DNA of 64,000 nt from Streptomyces griseoluteus (lineage in GTDB: Bacteria > Actinomycetota > Actinomycetes > Streptomycetales > Streptomycetaceae), in assembly GCA_000717735.1 (NCBI GenBank), contig JOBE01000022.1:110902-174901 (forward strand). Direction: 5' to 3'. The position numbers and the translations under genes were made by a program. Within the stretch, counting starts at the first letter, position 1. The number at the start of each line of letters is the position of its first letter. This document shows positions 1 through 8,594 of this stretch, piece after piece. The notes beneath the pieces are model-generated. The model made no database searches, was not told where the DNA came from, and saw only the letters and a list, made by a program, of their open reading frames with translations.

Positions 1-128
1 ATCTCGCCGGGACGGTGCGGGCCGGTCTCGAGCAGCCACAGCAGGGCCGTCTTCCATTTGCCCTCGATGACGACCATCGCGGCGTTCACTCCGCAGACGT
101 TCGTGTCCTGGACCCGGGCGCGATTCAT
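1..128 (-). CDS. HxlR-family winged-helix transcriptional regulator (partial, N-terminus only)
   Basis: Reading the minus strand from the ATG at 128 gives 42 residues beginning MNRARVQDTNVCGVNAAMVV and continuing IEGKWKTALLWLLETGPHRPGE before the window edge. The pattern of a cysteine near residue 12 followed by 'GKWKT.LLW.L..GP.RFGE' is the hallmark start of HxlR/DUF24 winged-helix regulators. Several members of that family (such as HypR, QorR and YodB) sense electrophiles or oxidants through an N-terminal cysteine. The gene diverges from the imine-reductase-like gene at 216 with only 87 bp between starts, so the oxidoreductase is the probable target (inference). The C-terminal part lies outside the window. 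Confidence 0.85.
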   Translation of the reverse strand, partial: MNRARVQDTNVCGVNAAMVVIEGKWKTALLWLLETGPHRPGE

Positions 129-215
129 CCGCGTCCCTCTCCTTCCTCCGGCACTTCTCGCCTTCACCTCTTACCTTCACTTCTTACCTTCACCATGTCA
201 CAAGGGAGTTCACCC

Positions 216-1130
216 ATGCCTTCTTCCGCCATGCCCTCTTCCGGCACGCCCTCCGCCGGGCAGCACGCGGTCACGGTTCTCGGACTCGGGCCGATGGGAC
301 GGGCCTTGACCTCCGCCTTCCTGGCGGCGGGCGTACGGACCACCGTGTGGAACCGGACGCCCGGCCGGGACGGCGAGCTGATCGCCGCCGGTGCCGTCTC
401 GGCCGCGAGCCCCGAAGAGGCGGTCGCCGCGAGCCCGTTGACCGTGGTCTGCCTGGTCAACTACGACGCCGCCGACTCCGTCCTGCGGCAGGAGGCCGTG
501 ACGGACGCGCTCAAGGGGCGGAGCGTCGTGAACCTGAGCGCCGACGCCCCCGAGCGGGCCAGGGACACCGGGCGCTGGGCCGACGAGCACGGGATCGGCT
601 ATCTCGACGGCGCCATCATGACCCCGACCCCGACCATCGGGACGCCGGCGGGGGTGTTCCTGCACAGCGGCCCCGAGGCGCTCTACCGCGAACACCGGCC
701 CGTACTCGACGCCCTGGGCGGCACCCACACCCACCTCGGGGAGGAGGTCAGCCGGGCGGCGGCGTACGACATCGCGCTGCTCGACATCTTCTGGACGTCG
801 ATGACGGGATACGTCCACGCCCTCGCGGTGGCGCGTGCCGAGGGCATCTCCCCGACCGAGCTCGCCCCCTTCGCCCAGGGCATCGGCGCGATCCTGCCGC
901 CGCTGTTCCAGGAGCTGGCCGAGGAGGTGGAGAACGGCACGTACTCCGGCGAGGGGAACCCGCTCACCTCCGCGGTGTCGACGATGGCGCACATCGTGCA
1001 CGCGTCCGAGGCGCACGGCATCGACGCGGGCGTGATGCGCGCCGCCGAGGGTCTGGCCCGCCGGACGGTGGCCCTGGGCCACGGTGCGGAGGGCTTCACC
1101 CGGATCGCCGAGGTCCTCGGACGCCGCTGA
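216..1130 (+). CDS. NADPH-dependent imine reductase-like oxidoreductase (beta-hydroxyacid dehydrogenase superfamily)
   Basis: The 304-residue product has an N-terminal Rossmann fold with the dinucleotide loop GLGPMGRA at residues 23-30 and a WNRTPGR segment at 45-51, which reads NADPH in imine reductases. The C-terminal helical half contains AYDIALLD around residue 185, where the Asp matches the catalytic-acid position of D-type imine reductases. These enzymes reduce cyclic imines or iminium ions in the cytoplasm; the natural substrate cannot be told from sequence. The start at 216 is chosen because GGGAG lies 7 nt upstream; an in-frame ATG at 195 is an alternative. A HxlR regulator is transcribed divergently. 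Related 6-phosphogluconate/hydroxyisobutyrate dehydrogenases are the main alternative, but length and the C-terminal motif favour an imine reductase. Confidence 0.85.
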   Translation: MPSSAMPSSGTPSAGQHAVTVLGLGPMGRALTSAFLAAGVRTTVWNRTPGRDGELIAAGAVSAASPEEAVAASPLTVVCLVNYDAADSVLRQEAVTDALKGRSVVNLSADAPERARDTGRWADEHGIGYLDGAIMTPTPTIGTPAGVFLHSGPEALYREHRPVLDALGGTHTHLGEEVSRAAAYDIALLDIFWTSMTGYVHALAVARAEGISPTELAPFAQGIGAILPPLFQELAEEVENGTYSGEGNPLTSAVSTMAHIVHASEAHGIDAGVMRAAEGLARRTVALGHGAEGFTRIAEVLGRR

Positions 1131-1145
1131 TCCGGCGCACGGTTC

Positions 1146-1307
1146 AGACCGACCGGCACATGGGGGGGGTGGAAGAAGGAACGGCGCCGGGTGGGTGCAG
1201 CCGCAAGGCGGAGGATCGAGGCATGGCGGAGCCATGGTGATGGACGACAACGCCGCAGATGTGCGTGCCCAGCCCCGCGACGCCGCCCCCCATGTGCCGG
1301 TCGGTCT
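1146..1307. repeat. 162-bp MITE-like element with 22-bp perfect terminal inverted repeats
   Basis: Positions 1146-1167 (AGACCGACCGGCACATGGGG and two more G) are exactly the reverse complement of 1286-1307. The 118-bp interior is GC-rich and has no convincing ORF. The element fills nearly the whole gap between the imine-reductase stop (1130) and the NOS stop (1309), and its right end runs into the first base of the NOS stop triplet. No clear target-site duplication is visible. It could be a MITE or a streptomycete intergenic palindromic element; acting as a convergent terminator is also possible. Confidence 0.7.
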
Positions 1308-2503
1308 CAGGTGCGCGCCAGGAAGGCCGGCCGGAGCGAGGGGTCCACCGGGTCGTAGTACCGGTGGAAGACCGGGGTGGCGGCGCCGGACACCGGGGGG
1401 ACGATCCAGCTCCAGTCGGCGGGCGTCGCCCTGCCGTGCCGGCTCTCCTGGGCGATGTGCCGGAGGAACCGCTGCGACTCGGTGTGGTGGTCGGCCATCG
1501 TCACCCCGGCCTCCTGGAAGGAGTGCAGCACCGCCAGGTTGAGTTCGACGAGCGCCCGGTCGCGCCACAGGGTCCGCTCGGTGGACCGGTCGAGTCCGAG
1601 CCGGTCGGCCACGACCGGGAGGAGGTCGTACCGGTCGGCGTCGGCGAGGTTGCGGGCGCCTATCTCGGTGCCCATGTACCAGCCGTTGAACGGCGCCGCC
1701 GGATACCGCACGCCGCCGATCTCCAGCGTCATGTCGCTGATCGCGGGCACGGCGTACCACCGCAGGCCGAGCTCCGCGAACCACGCGTGGTCGGGGTGGC
1801 TGAGCGGCACCTCGTGCACGGAGCCGTCCGGCAGCTCGTACCACGCGGGCCGCTCGCCGGGGCGCTCCCGCACCATCAACGGCAGTACCTGGAAGGGCTC
1901 TTCCTCCCGCTTCCAGCCCAGGTCGCGGGCCTGCTCGGTCAGGGACGCGCTGCGCGGGTCGCCGCACGGGCCGCCGTCGTCGCCGCGGTGTCCGGCGTAG
2001 CGCACCAGCTGGTCGTTGACGATCCGGGGCGCGGGGCGGCCCGGCCGGTCGGGCGCGAAGACGGAGATCACCGGGCGGATCCTGCCTCCGTTGCCCGCCA
2101 GGCGCAGGTGCTCGAAGCACTCGGCGGCGATGTCGTCGGCGGTGGCGAGGTGCCGCAGGTCGCGCACGACGAGGCTGCGCCAGTAGAGCCTGCCGATGCA
2201 GCGGGCCGCGTTGCGCCAGGCGACGCGGGCGCCGAAGGCGAGTTCGGCCGGGGAGTGCTCGTAGGTTCCGGTCCTGTCGATCTCGGCGAGCACCTGGCGG
2301 ACCCGGATGTCCACGTCTCCGGCGCCGGGTTGCTCGTCGTGGAACTGGCGGACGAACCGTTCGGCCTGCTGCCGGTCGGCGAGGGGCGGCGGCGCGACCG
2401 GGGGCGCGGGGTCGGGGGCGATGCGGGCGGGGTCCCCGGACGTGTAGGGGCAGACGCCCGTGCTGGGGACGGGCTTCCGGCGGCGGCTCAGGCTGAAGAT
2501 CAA
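1307..2503 (-). CDS. nos: Bacterial nitric oxide synthase oxygenase
   Basis: This heme- and tetrahydrofolate/biopterin-dependent oxygenase makes NO and citrulline from L-arginine, drawing electrons from cellular reductases because bacterial NOS usually has no fused reductase. The heme-ligand motif WRNAARCIGR puts the proximal Cys near residue 102. FNGWYMGTEIGARN holds the conserved Glu (about residue 280) that binds the arginine guanidinium. Length (398 aa) fits stand-alone bacterial NOS. A TTG start at 2503 is preferred because GGGAGG sits 6 nt upstream; an in-frame ATG at 2524 has no comparable ribosome site. The gene is divergent from the GNAT/aminotransferase gene at 2716, and the two probably share the 2504-2715 promoter region. 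Streptomyces NOS is known from thaxtomin nitration and NO signalling, but no nitrating P450 is seen here. Confidence 0.95.
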   Translation of the reverse strand: MIFSLSRRRKPVPSTGVCPYTSGDPARIAPDPAPPVAPPPLADRQQAERFVRQFHDEQPGAGDVDIRVRQVLAEIDRTGTYEHSPAELAFGARVAWRNAARCIGRLYWRSLVVRDLRHLATADDIAAECFEHLRLAGNGGRIRPVISVFAPDRPGRPAPRIVNDQLVRYAGHRGDDGGPCGDPRSASLTEQARDLGWKREEEPFQVLPLMVRERPGERPAWYELPDGSVHEVPLSHPDHAWFAELGLRWYAVPAISDMTLEIGGVRYPAAPFNGWYMGTEIGARNLADADRYDLLPVVADRLGLDRSTERTLWRDRALVELNLAVLHSFQEAGVTMADHHTESQRFLRHIAQESRHGRATPADWSWIVPPVSGAATPVFHRYYDPVDPSLRPAFLART

Positions 2504-2632
2504 TGTGTTCCTCCCGGCGTCCATGACTACCGTATGAACACGTGCGGGAGCGGAGAGTACGTGAATCTCCGCATCCGGCGGCGCCGACGCTGGTACGGTG
2601 CCCCGCCCGCCCTCAACTGCCCTGATCATCGG

Positions 2633-2650
2633 CTGAGTACGCGTACTCAG
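2633..2650. promoter_or_regulatory. 18-bp perfect palindrome, candidate operator between nos and the GNAT/aminotransferase gene
   Basis: CTGAGTACGCGTACTCAG is a perfect palindrome lying 65 bp before the ATG at 2716 and about 130 bp before the nos start. Its length and position suit a dimeric (for example TetR-type) repressor site acting on both divergent promoters. No regulator gene is adjacent, so the binding protein is unknown. Confidence 0.6.
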
Positions 2651-2715
2651 GTGCCGTCGGCTTGACTCATCCATGCTGGGGCGCGACTGCCGGACCGTCT
2701 CAGGGGGACACACGC

Positions 2716-4479
2716 ATGGACCACGCCCTACAGCTGCGCACTGCCACGCCCCGGGATCTCGACTGGATCCACGAACTGCGCCACCGGGTGTACGCGGAGG
2801 AGCTCGGCCAGCATCCGGTGGATCCGTCGGGGCGGCTGAGCGACGGGCTCGACGGCGACAACGTCTATCTCGTGGCCGCGCGCGGCGAGACGCGGATCGG
2901 CTTCGTCAGCCTCACCCCGCCGTGGGTCGGCCGCTACTCCCTCGACAAGTACCTGACGCGCGACGAACTGCCGGTCCTGTCCGAGGACGCGCCGTTCGAG
3001 ATCCGCGTGCTGACCGTCGAGGAGCGCTGGCGGTCCACCGCGGCGGCGCCGCTCCTCATGTACGCGGCGCTGCGCTGGGTCGCGGCGCGGGGCGGCCGCC
3101 GGGTGGTGGCGATGGGACGCACGGAGCTGCTCGACATGTACCTCGCCGCCGGGCTGCGGCCGGTGGGGCGCACGGTCCGCTCGGGCGCCGTCTCGTTCGA
3201 GGTCCTCAGCGGTTCCGTGGCCGAGCTGACGAGGACGGTCGCGGAGCGCCACGGCCGGACCCTGGAGCGGCTGCGGACGGGCCTCGACTGGCAGCTCGAC
3301 GTACCGTTCGCGCCGCGCGCGGACGGCTGTGAGCACGGCGGCGCCTTCTTCTCGGCGATCGGCACGGACTTCCGGACGCTGACCCGCCGTCACGAGGTGG
3401 TCGCGGCGGACGTCCTGGACGCCTGGTTCCCGCCGTCCCCTGCGGTCCGCGCGGTCCTGTCGGAGGATCCGGGGTGGGCGGCCCGCACGTCGCCGCCGAC
3501 GGGCGCGGAGGGGCTGCTCGCGGAGATCGCCGGGGCCCGGGGGCTGCCGGTGGAGTCGCTGGTCGTCGGGGCGGGCTCGTCCGACCTGATCTTCCGGGCG
3601 TTCGGCCGGTGGCTGACGCCGGGGAGCCGGGTGCTCCTGCTCGATCCGGGCTACGGGGAGTACGCCCATGTCACCGAGCGGGTGATCGGCTGCCGGGTCG
3701 ACCGGCTCCCACTGCGCAGGGAGGACGGCTGGCTGGTCGATCCGGCCCGGCTCGCCGCCGCGACCGGCGACGGACGGTACGACCTCGTGGTGGTCGTCAA
3801 CCCGAACAACCCGACCGGCCGCCACGCCCCGGCCGACGCGCTGCGCGCGGTGATCGAGGCCTCGCCCGCGCGGACCCGGTGGTGGATCGACGAGGCGTAC
3901 CTGGGCTACGTCGATCCGGCGGACTCGCTCGCCGGGCTCGCCTCGGCCGACGGCCGGGTCGTGGTCTGCACCTCGCTGTCGAAGATGTACGCGCTGTCGG
4001 GGATGCGGGCGGCGTACCTGGTGGCCGATCCCGGGACGGCGGGGGAGCTGCGCCGCTGGACGCCGCCGTGGCCCGTGAGCCTGCCGGCCCAGCTGGCCGC
4101 CGTGACGGCGCTGCGCGACCCCGCGTACTACGCGGAACGCTGGGCCCGCACCCATGTGCTGCGGCGGGAACTGGCCGCCGGGCTCGCGGAGTCGGACGGG
4201 TTCTCCTCGGTCGACGAGGGGGTGGCGAACTTCCTCACGGTGACCCTGCCGCCGGACGGGCCGAGCGCGGCCCGGCTGGTGCGCGAGTGCCGGCGGCACG
4301 ACGTGTTCCTGCGTGACCTGTCGCCGATGTCCCCGGCGTACGAGGGGCGGACCGTCCGGATCGCCGTCCGCGACACGGCGGAGAACGCGCGGATCGTGGC
4401 TGCGTGCCGGAGCGCCCTGGACGTGCTGCGCGCACCGGCCGCGGTGGTGTCGGGCGCGCCGGGGCGGGCCTCCCGGTGA
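2716..4479 (+). CDS. Fused GNAT-type acyltransferase / class I-II PLP aminotransferase
   Basis: The 587-residue protein joins two catalytic domains. Residues about 5-180 form a GNAT/acyl-homoserine-synthase-like fold: 'LRHRVYAEELG' and a later 'EIRVLTVEERWRS...PLLMYAAL' resemble N-acyl amino acid synthases more than ordinary acetyltransferases. Residues about 215-575 are a fold-type I aminotransferase close to histidinol-phosphate/tyrosine aminotransferases, with NPNNPTG (362-368), DEAYLGY (392-398) and the PLP lysine in SLSKMYALSG (K423). The ATG at 2716 follows GGGGG with good spacing. The stop overlaps the GTG of the next gene, so the two products are probably made together. A role in making an acylated amino compound that enters lipid is inference from domains and neighbours; the substrate is unknown. 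Confidence 0.85.
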   Translation: MDHALQLRTATPRDLDWIHELRHRVYAEELGQHPVDPSGRLSDGLDGDNVYLVAARGETRIGFVSLTPPWVGRYSLDKYLTRDELPVLSEDAPFEIRVLTVEERWRSTAAAPLLMYAALRWVAARGGRRVVAMGRTELLDMYLAAGLRPVGRTVRSGAVSFEVLSGSVAELTRTVAERHGRTLERLRTGLDWQLDVPFAPRADGCEHGGAFFSAIGTDFRTLTRRHEVVAADVLDAWFPPSPAVRAVLSEDPGWAARTSPPTGAEGLLAEIAGARGLPVESLVVGAGSSDLIFRAFGRWLTPGSRVLLLDPGYGEYAHVTERVIGCRVDRLPLRREDGWLVDPARLAAATGDGRYDLVVVVNPNNPTGRHAPADALRAVIEASPARTRWWIDEAYLGYVDPADSLAGLASADGRVVVCTSLSKMYALSGMRAAYLVADPGTAGELRRWTPPWPVSLPAQLAAVTALRDPAYYAERWARTHVLRRELAAGLAESDGFSSVDEGVANFLTVTLPPDGPSAARLVRECRRHDVFLRDLSPMSPAYEGRTVRIAVRDTAENARIVAACRSALDVLRAPAAVVSGAPGRASR

Positions 4480-5279
4480 CGACGGTCGCCGGTCTCGTCC
4501 CGTACCTCGGCGGGGCACTGGCGGTCGGGGGCGTCGCGGTGGCGGCGACCCGGCGCCGTGAGCTGATGGTCCGCTGGTGCGTGTGGGCGCTCGGAGTGCC
4601 CCTGGTGACCGCCGCGTTCTGGCTCGGGCCGCCGGGGATCGCGGTGCTCGCGTCCCTCGTCGGAGTGATCGCGGTGGCGGAGTACGCCGGGCTGCTCCGG
4701 CTGGGCCCGCTGGACCGGGCGGTCCTCGGCGCGGCGGTCGTCGGGCTCGTCCTGGCGGCCTGGCTGGCCCCCGGGGAGGTGCTCAGGGTGGCGGCGGCCG
4801 GAGCGCTTGTGATCGCCGGGGTGCCGCTGCTCTCGGGCGACGCGGAGCACGGGCTCCGCCGCCTGGGGGCGGGCCTGCTGGGGCTCGTGTGGCTGGGCGC
4901 CCTGGCCGGTCTCGTACCGTTGGGCGCCCTCGGCCTCGTCCTGTTCGTGGCCGTGTCGATCGCCGACATCGTCGCGTACGCGGCGGGCCGCCGTCTCGGC
5001 GGCCCGCGGCTCTCACCGCTGTCGCCCGCCAAGCGGTGGAGCGGCACGCTGGCCGGGGCCGCCGCCGGCCTCCTCACGCTGGCCGTACTGTCCTCCCTGA
5101 CCTGGCAGACGGCGGTGGCCGTGGCGGTCGGCGGCCCGCTCGGGGACCTGCTGGAGTCGATGGTCAAGCGGGGCGCCCGCGCGAAGGACGCCGGCAACTG
5201 GCTGGCCGGCTCCGGGGGCCTCCTCGACCGGATCGACTCCCTCCTCGTCGCCCTGGCGGTGCTGTTGGTGCTGGGGTGA
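4476..5279 (+). CDS. CdsA-type phosphatidate cytidylyltransferase (integral membrane)
   Basis: The 267-residue product is a multi-pass membrane protein of the CTP-transferase-1 family, which turns phosphatidic acid plus CTP into CDP-diacylglycerol. The C-terminal family signature is readable: LSPAKRWSG, then GDLLESMVKR, then KDAG and LLDRIDSLL, ending at the membrane. About seven hydrophobic segments cover the rest. The GTG start overlaps the preceding stop (GTGA), showing translational coupling to the GNAT/aminotransferase gene. Streptomycetes carry a housekeeping cdsA elsewhere (near rpsB-tsf-frr), so this is likely a second, pathway-specific copy (inference). The N-terminal part is shorter than that of housekeeping CdsA. 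Confidence 0.85.
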   Translation: MTTVAGLVPYLGGALAVGGVAVAATRRRELMVRWCVWALGVPLVTAAFWLGPPGIAVLASLVGVIAVAEYAGLLRLGPLDRAVLGAAVVGLVLAAWLAPGEVLRVAAAGALVIAGVPLLSGDAEHGLRRLGAGLLGLVWLGALAGLVPLGALGLVLFVAVSIADIVAYAAGRRLGGPRLSPLSPAKRWSGTLAGAAAGLLTLAVLSSLTWQTAVAVAVGGPLGDLLESMVKRGARAKDAGNWLAGSGGLLDRIDSLLVALAVLLVLG

Positions 5280-5334
5280 GCCACGGGGGCGGGAGGTCTT
5301 GACCGGGGAGGGACCCCAGCGGCTACAGTCGATA

Positions 5335-5353
5335 AAACTTGCGCCGCTAGTTT
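5335..5353. promoter_or_regulatory. 19-bp near-perfect palindrome upstream of thiolase, candidate operator
   Basis: AAACTTGCGCCGCTAGTTT has one mismatched pair (T5340/T5348) around a central C. It lies 59 bp before the thiolase ATG and looks like a TetR-type operator. It is followed 2 bp later by a second inverted repeat. Confidence 0.55.
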
Positions 5354-5355
5354 CA

Positions 5356-5378
5356 GGAGAACCGTCCTCAGGTTCTCC
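5356..5378. promoter_or_regulatory. Inverted repeat GGAGAACC-n7-GGTTCTCC upstream of thiolase
   Basis: Two perfect 8-bp arms (5356-5363 and 5371-5378) are separated by 7 nt, ending 33 bp before the ATG at 5412. It can be a second protein-binding site or a leader hairpin close to the ribosome site. The adjacent 19-bp palindrome makes a regulated promoter likely. Confidence 0.5.
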
Positions 5379-5411
5379 GAACCCGCCCCGACCGCACCCG
5401 GAGCCGTCCCC

Positions 5412-6599
<1,188 letters not shown>

Positions 6600-6606
6600 C
6601 CTCCCT

Positions 6607-6625
6607 CCGCCGGGTGGGCCGGCGG
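6607..6625. terminator. Candidate bidirectional terminator between thiolase and mce operon
   Basis: CCGCCGG-gtggg-CCGGCGG forms a 7-bp all-GC stem within the 27-bp gap between convergent stops. No T tract follows, which is usual in streptomycetes. Confidence 0.5.
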
Positions 6626-6626
6626 C

Positions 6627-7373
6627 TCAGCGGCCGAAGGTGTCGATGTTCTCGACGAGCCAGCGCCCGTCGCGGTGCACGACGTCCACGGCGAACATCG
6701 CGCCCGCGTACACACCCTGGTCCTGCGCCTGCTTCTGCGGCGGCTTCTGGGCCTTCGGCTGCCGCTCACCGGTCCCCGCCGTGCTCACACTGCTCTGGTC
6801 GGCGTAGACGAGCACCCGGGCGCGGTCACCGTCGATCCGCTCGACCGCGCTGTCGGTGACCGTCGTGGTGATCACCGTCTTCTGCCGCGCCGCCTGGGCG
6901 AGCACCCCGTCGAGCAGCGTCCGGTGCTGTGCGACGGCCTTGCCGGTGAGGAGGGTCTTCCCGGCCTGCTCGAAGGGGCCCGTGTCGGCGTGGTCGTACG
7001 AGAAGAGCGCGGCGACGGCCGCGGCGGTCTGTCCCTTGATCTCGCTGGTGCGGGCGAGGTCGGTGAGGGCCGTGTTGCCGCGCGCGGGGTCGGCGCGGAG
7101 CTCTCCCGCCCTGCTGTGCGCCCAGCCCGCGAAGCCGCCGAGCAGGAGCGTCAGGACGCACAGGACCGCGAGGGTGAGCGGGGGGACGCGGCGCCGGGGC
7201 CGTACCGCCGCTTCCTCGGCGACCGTCTCCCGCTTCGGCTCCGTCGCCGTCTCCCGTACGGCCGTCATCACCGCCGGCCGCTGCCGGGACCGTGCGGCGG
7301 CGGGCTCGGCCGGCGGACCGGCGAGGGCCTGGCGGCGGCGCTCGCGGTTGAGGTGGTGGCGGGGCGTCGGCAT
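6627..7373 (-). CDS. Mce-associated membrane protein (Mam), last gene of the mce operon
   Basis: A 248-residue protein with a long basic, Ala/Pro-rich cytoplasmic N-terminus, one membrane helix (about residues 64-83, LTLAVLCVLTLLLGGFAGW) and an extracytoplasmic domain that starts with the Mam pattern 'AR..ALTDLART' and 'ALFSYDHADT'. The fold of this domain is NTF2/VirB8-like in the family. Mam proteins accompany mce operons and are thought to stabilise the Mce transporter. A Gln/Pro/Lys-rich insert at about 205-220 is unusual. The gene lies 55 nt after the previous Mam gene, with AAAGGA before the ATG. Confidence 0.8.
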   Translation of the reverse strand: MPTPRHHLNRERRRQALAGPPAEPAAARSRQRPAVMTAVRETATEPKRETVAEEAAVRPRRRVPPLTLAVLCVLTLLLGGFAGWAHSRAGELRADPARGNTALTDLARTSEIKGQTAAAVAALFSYDHADTGPFEQAGKTLLTGKAVAQHRTLLDGVLAQAARQKTVITTTVTDSAVERIDGDRARVLVYADQSSVSTAGTGERQPKAQKPPQKQAQDQGVYAGAMFAVDVVHRDGRWLVENIDTFGR

Positions 7374-7428
7374 CGTGCGTGTCCTTTCGGGTGCGGGCGG
7401 CGGCTCCGGTCGTACGACAGGCCCTGGG

Positions 7429-7971
7429 TCAACCGGCCGCCGTGCCGCCCACGGGGGCCTGGCCGAGACCGCTGAGCTTCCACCGGCCGTCGGAGCGGGT
7501 CAGTTCGCCCAGCATGCGGCTGTCCTTCTCCGTGCTCTTGCTGTCGGGCGTCGTGACGGTGATGCGCAGGGCGACGAGGACCCGGGCCCGCCCCGCCCGG
7601 TCGTCGAGTTCCGTGACGGCGCCGGACAGCACCCGTGCCGTGGTCACCGTCTTCGCGGTCTTCACCTGGCCCGTGAACTCCTGGCGGCCGTCGACGAGTT
7701 GCTTGTGCAGGTCGCCGGTCGTGGAGGACTCCCAGAGGTCGAGCCCCTGCTCGACGCGCCGGTGGTCGAGCGTGTTGAGGTTCTGTACGGCCTGCTCCCC
7801 CGCGGCGAGCGCCCGGTCGCGCTGCACGGCGTACGCGGCGGAGTCGTCGTGCGCCGCGGCGTACCATTCCCGGCCGGTCCAGGCCGCGAAGCCCCCGGCG
7901 ACGAGGGTGAGCACGAGTGCCCCCGCCAGGGCGGGCCTGCTGCCCGCCGGGGTGCGGACCGCGCGTGTCAT
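7429..7971 (-). CDS. Mce-associated membrane protein (Mam)
   Basis: The 180-residue product has one N-terminal membrane anchor (PALAGALVLTLVAGGFAAWTG, about residues 13-33) and an outside domain containing 'NLNTLDHRRVEQGLDLW' and 'LLGELTRSDGRWKLSGLG'-type segments shared with the neighbouring Mam genes. It probably forms part of the periplasm-facing scaffold of the Mce importer. The ATG at 7971 is preferred because GGGAG stands 6 nt upstream; an in-frame ATG at 7995 would nearly touch the upstream stop. A 26-nt gap separates it from the previous Mam gene. Confidence 0.75.
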   Translation of the reverse strand: MTRAVRTPAGSRPALAGALVLTLVAGGFAAWTGREWYAAAHDDSAAYAVQRDRALAAGEQAVQNLNTLDHRRVEQGLDLWESSTTGDLHKQLVDGRQEFTGQVKTAKTVTTARVLSGAVTELDDRAGRARVLVALRITVTTPDSKSTEKDSRMLGELTRSDGRWKLSGLGQAPVGGTAAG

Positions 7972-7997
7972 GGGGTGCTCCCGTCTCCCGCTCATCG

Positions 7998-8594
7998 TCA
8001 GCGGGCCTTGATGTCGACGATCAGCCACCGGTCTCCGCGGAACTCCGCGGTGACGGTGAGCTGGGCGGCGGCGGTCGTGGCGGCGGCCTTGTCCCGTCGC
8101 GAGGTCTGGTCGAGGAACACGAGGAGCCGCGCCCTGTTCCCGTCGAGTTCGATCACTCCGGTGCGGACGGCCTGGGTGGTGAGGGTGAGGCGCTGTTCGA
8201 CCAGGCTCGCGCGGACCTGGGCGAACAGCTCGGTGTACTGGCGGGCGGCGCGTCCGGCCAGCACGGTGCGGGCGGAGCGTTCGGCGGCGTCGGCGCCCGC
8301 GGGCGCGTACGAGAAGACCCGGGCGAGGCCCTCGCCGACGTCGCCGCTGACGCGGGTGGTGGCCGCGGGGTCGGTGAGCGCGTGGTTGCGGGCGGAGGGG
8401 GTCGACCTGAGCTGGTCGGCGAAGTGGAAGAACGCGCTCCCGGCGAGCAGCAGCAAGGCGACGGCCGCGGGGAGGACGGCCTTGCGCCGGCGGGCGGGGG
8501 AACGCAGGCCGCCCACCGGCGCAACGCCCTCCTCGCCGTCCGCGTCGGCTTCGGCGTCCACGTCGTCGGCCGGCTCGCTCAGCAGTCGTGTCAC
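7998..8594 (-). CDS. Mce-associated membrane protein (Mam)
   Basis: From the GTG at 8594 the product is 198 residues: an acidic N-terminal tail (DDVDAEADADGEEG), a membrane helix near residues 38-58 (AVLPAAVALLLLAGSAFFHF) and an extracytoplasmic domain with 'RNHALTDPAATTRV' and 'LVFLDQTSR' matching the other Mam proteins here. The start is fixed by the GTGA overlap with the preceding gene's stop at 8591. It is probably an accessory subunit of the Mce lipid importer. Confidence 0.8.
   Translation of the reverse strand: MTRLLSEPADDVDAEADADGEEGVAPVGGLRSPARRRKAVLPAAVALLLLAGSAFFHFADQLRSTPSARNHALTDPAATTRVSGDVGEGLARVFSYAPAGADAAERSARTVLAGRAARQYTELFAQVRASLVEQRLTLTTQAVRTGVIELDGNRARLLVFLDQTSRRDKAAATTAAAQLTVTAEFRGDRWLIVDIKAR

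Noticed and set aside
210..2120. Very long minus-strand open frame across the imine reductase and NOS genes
   Set aside because: Arg/Pro/Ala-rich shadow frame produced by high GC; it overlaps two genes with clear family motifs on their own frames.
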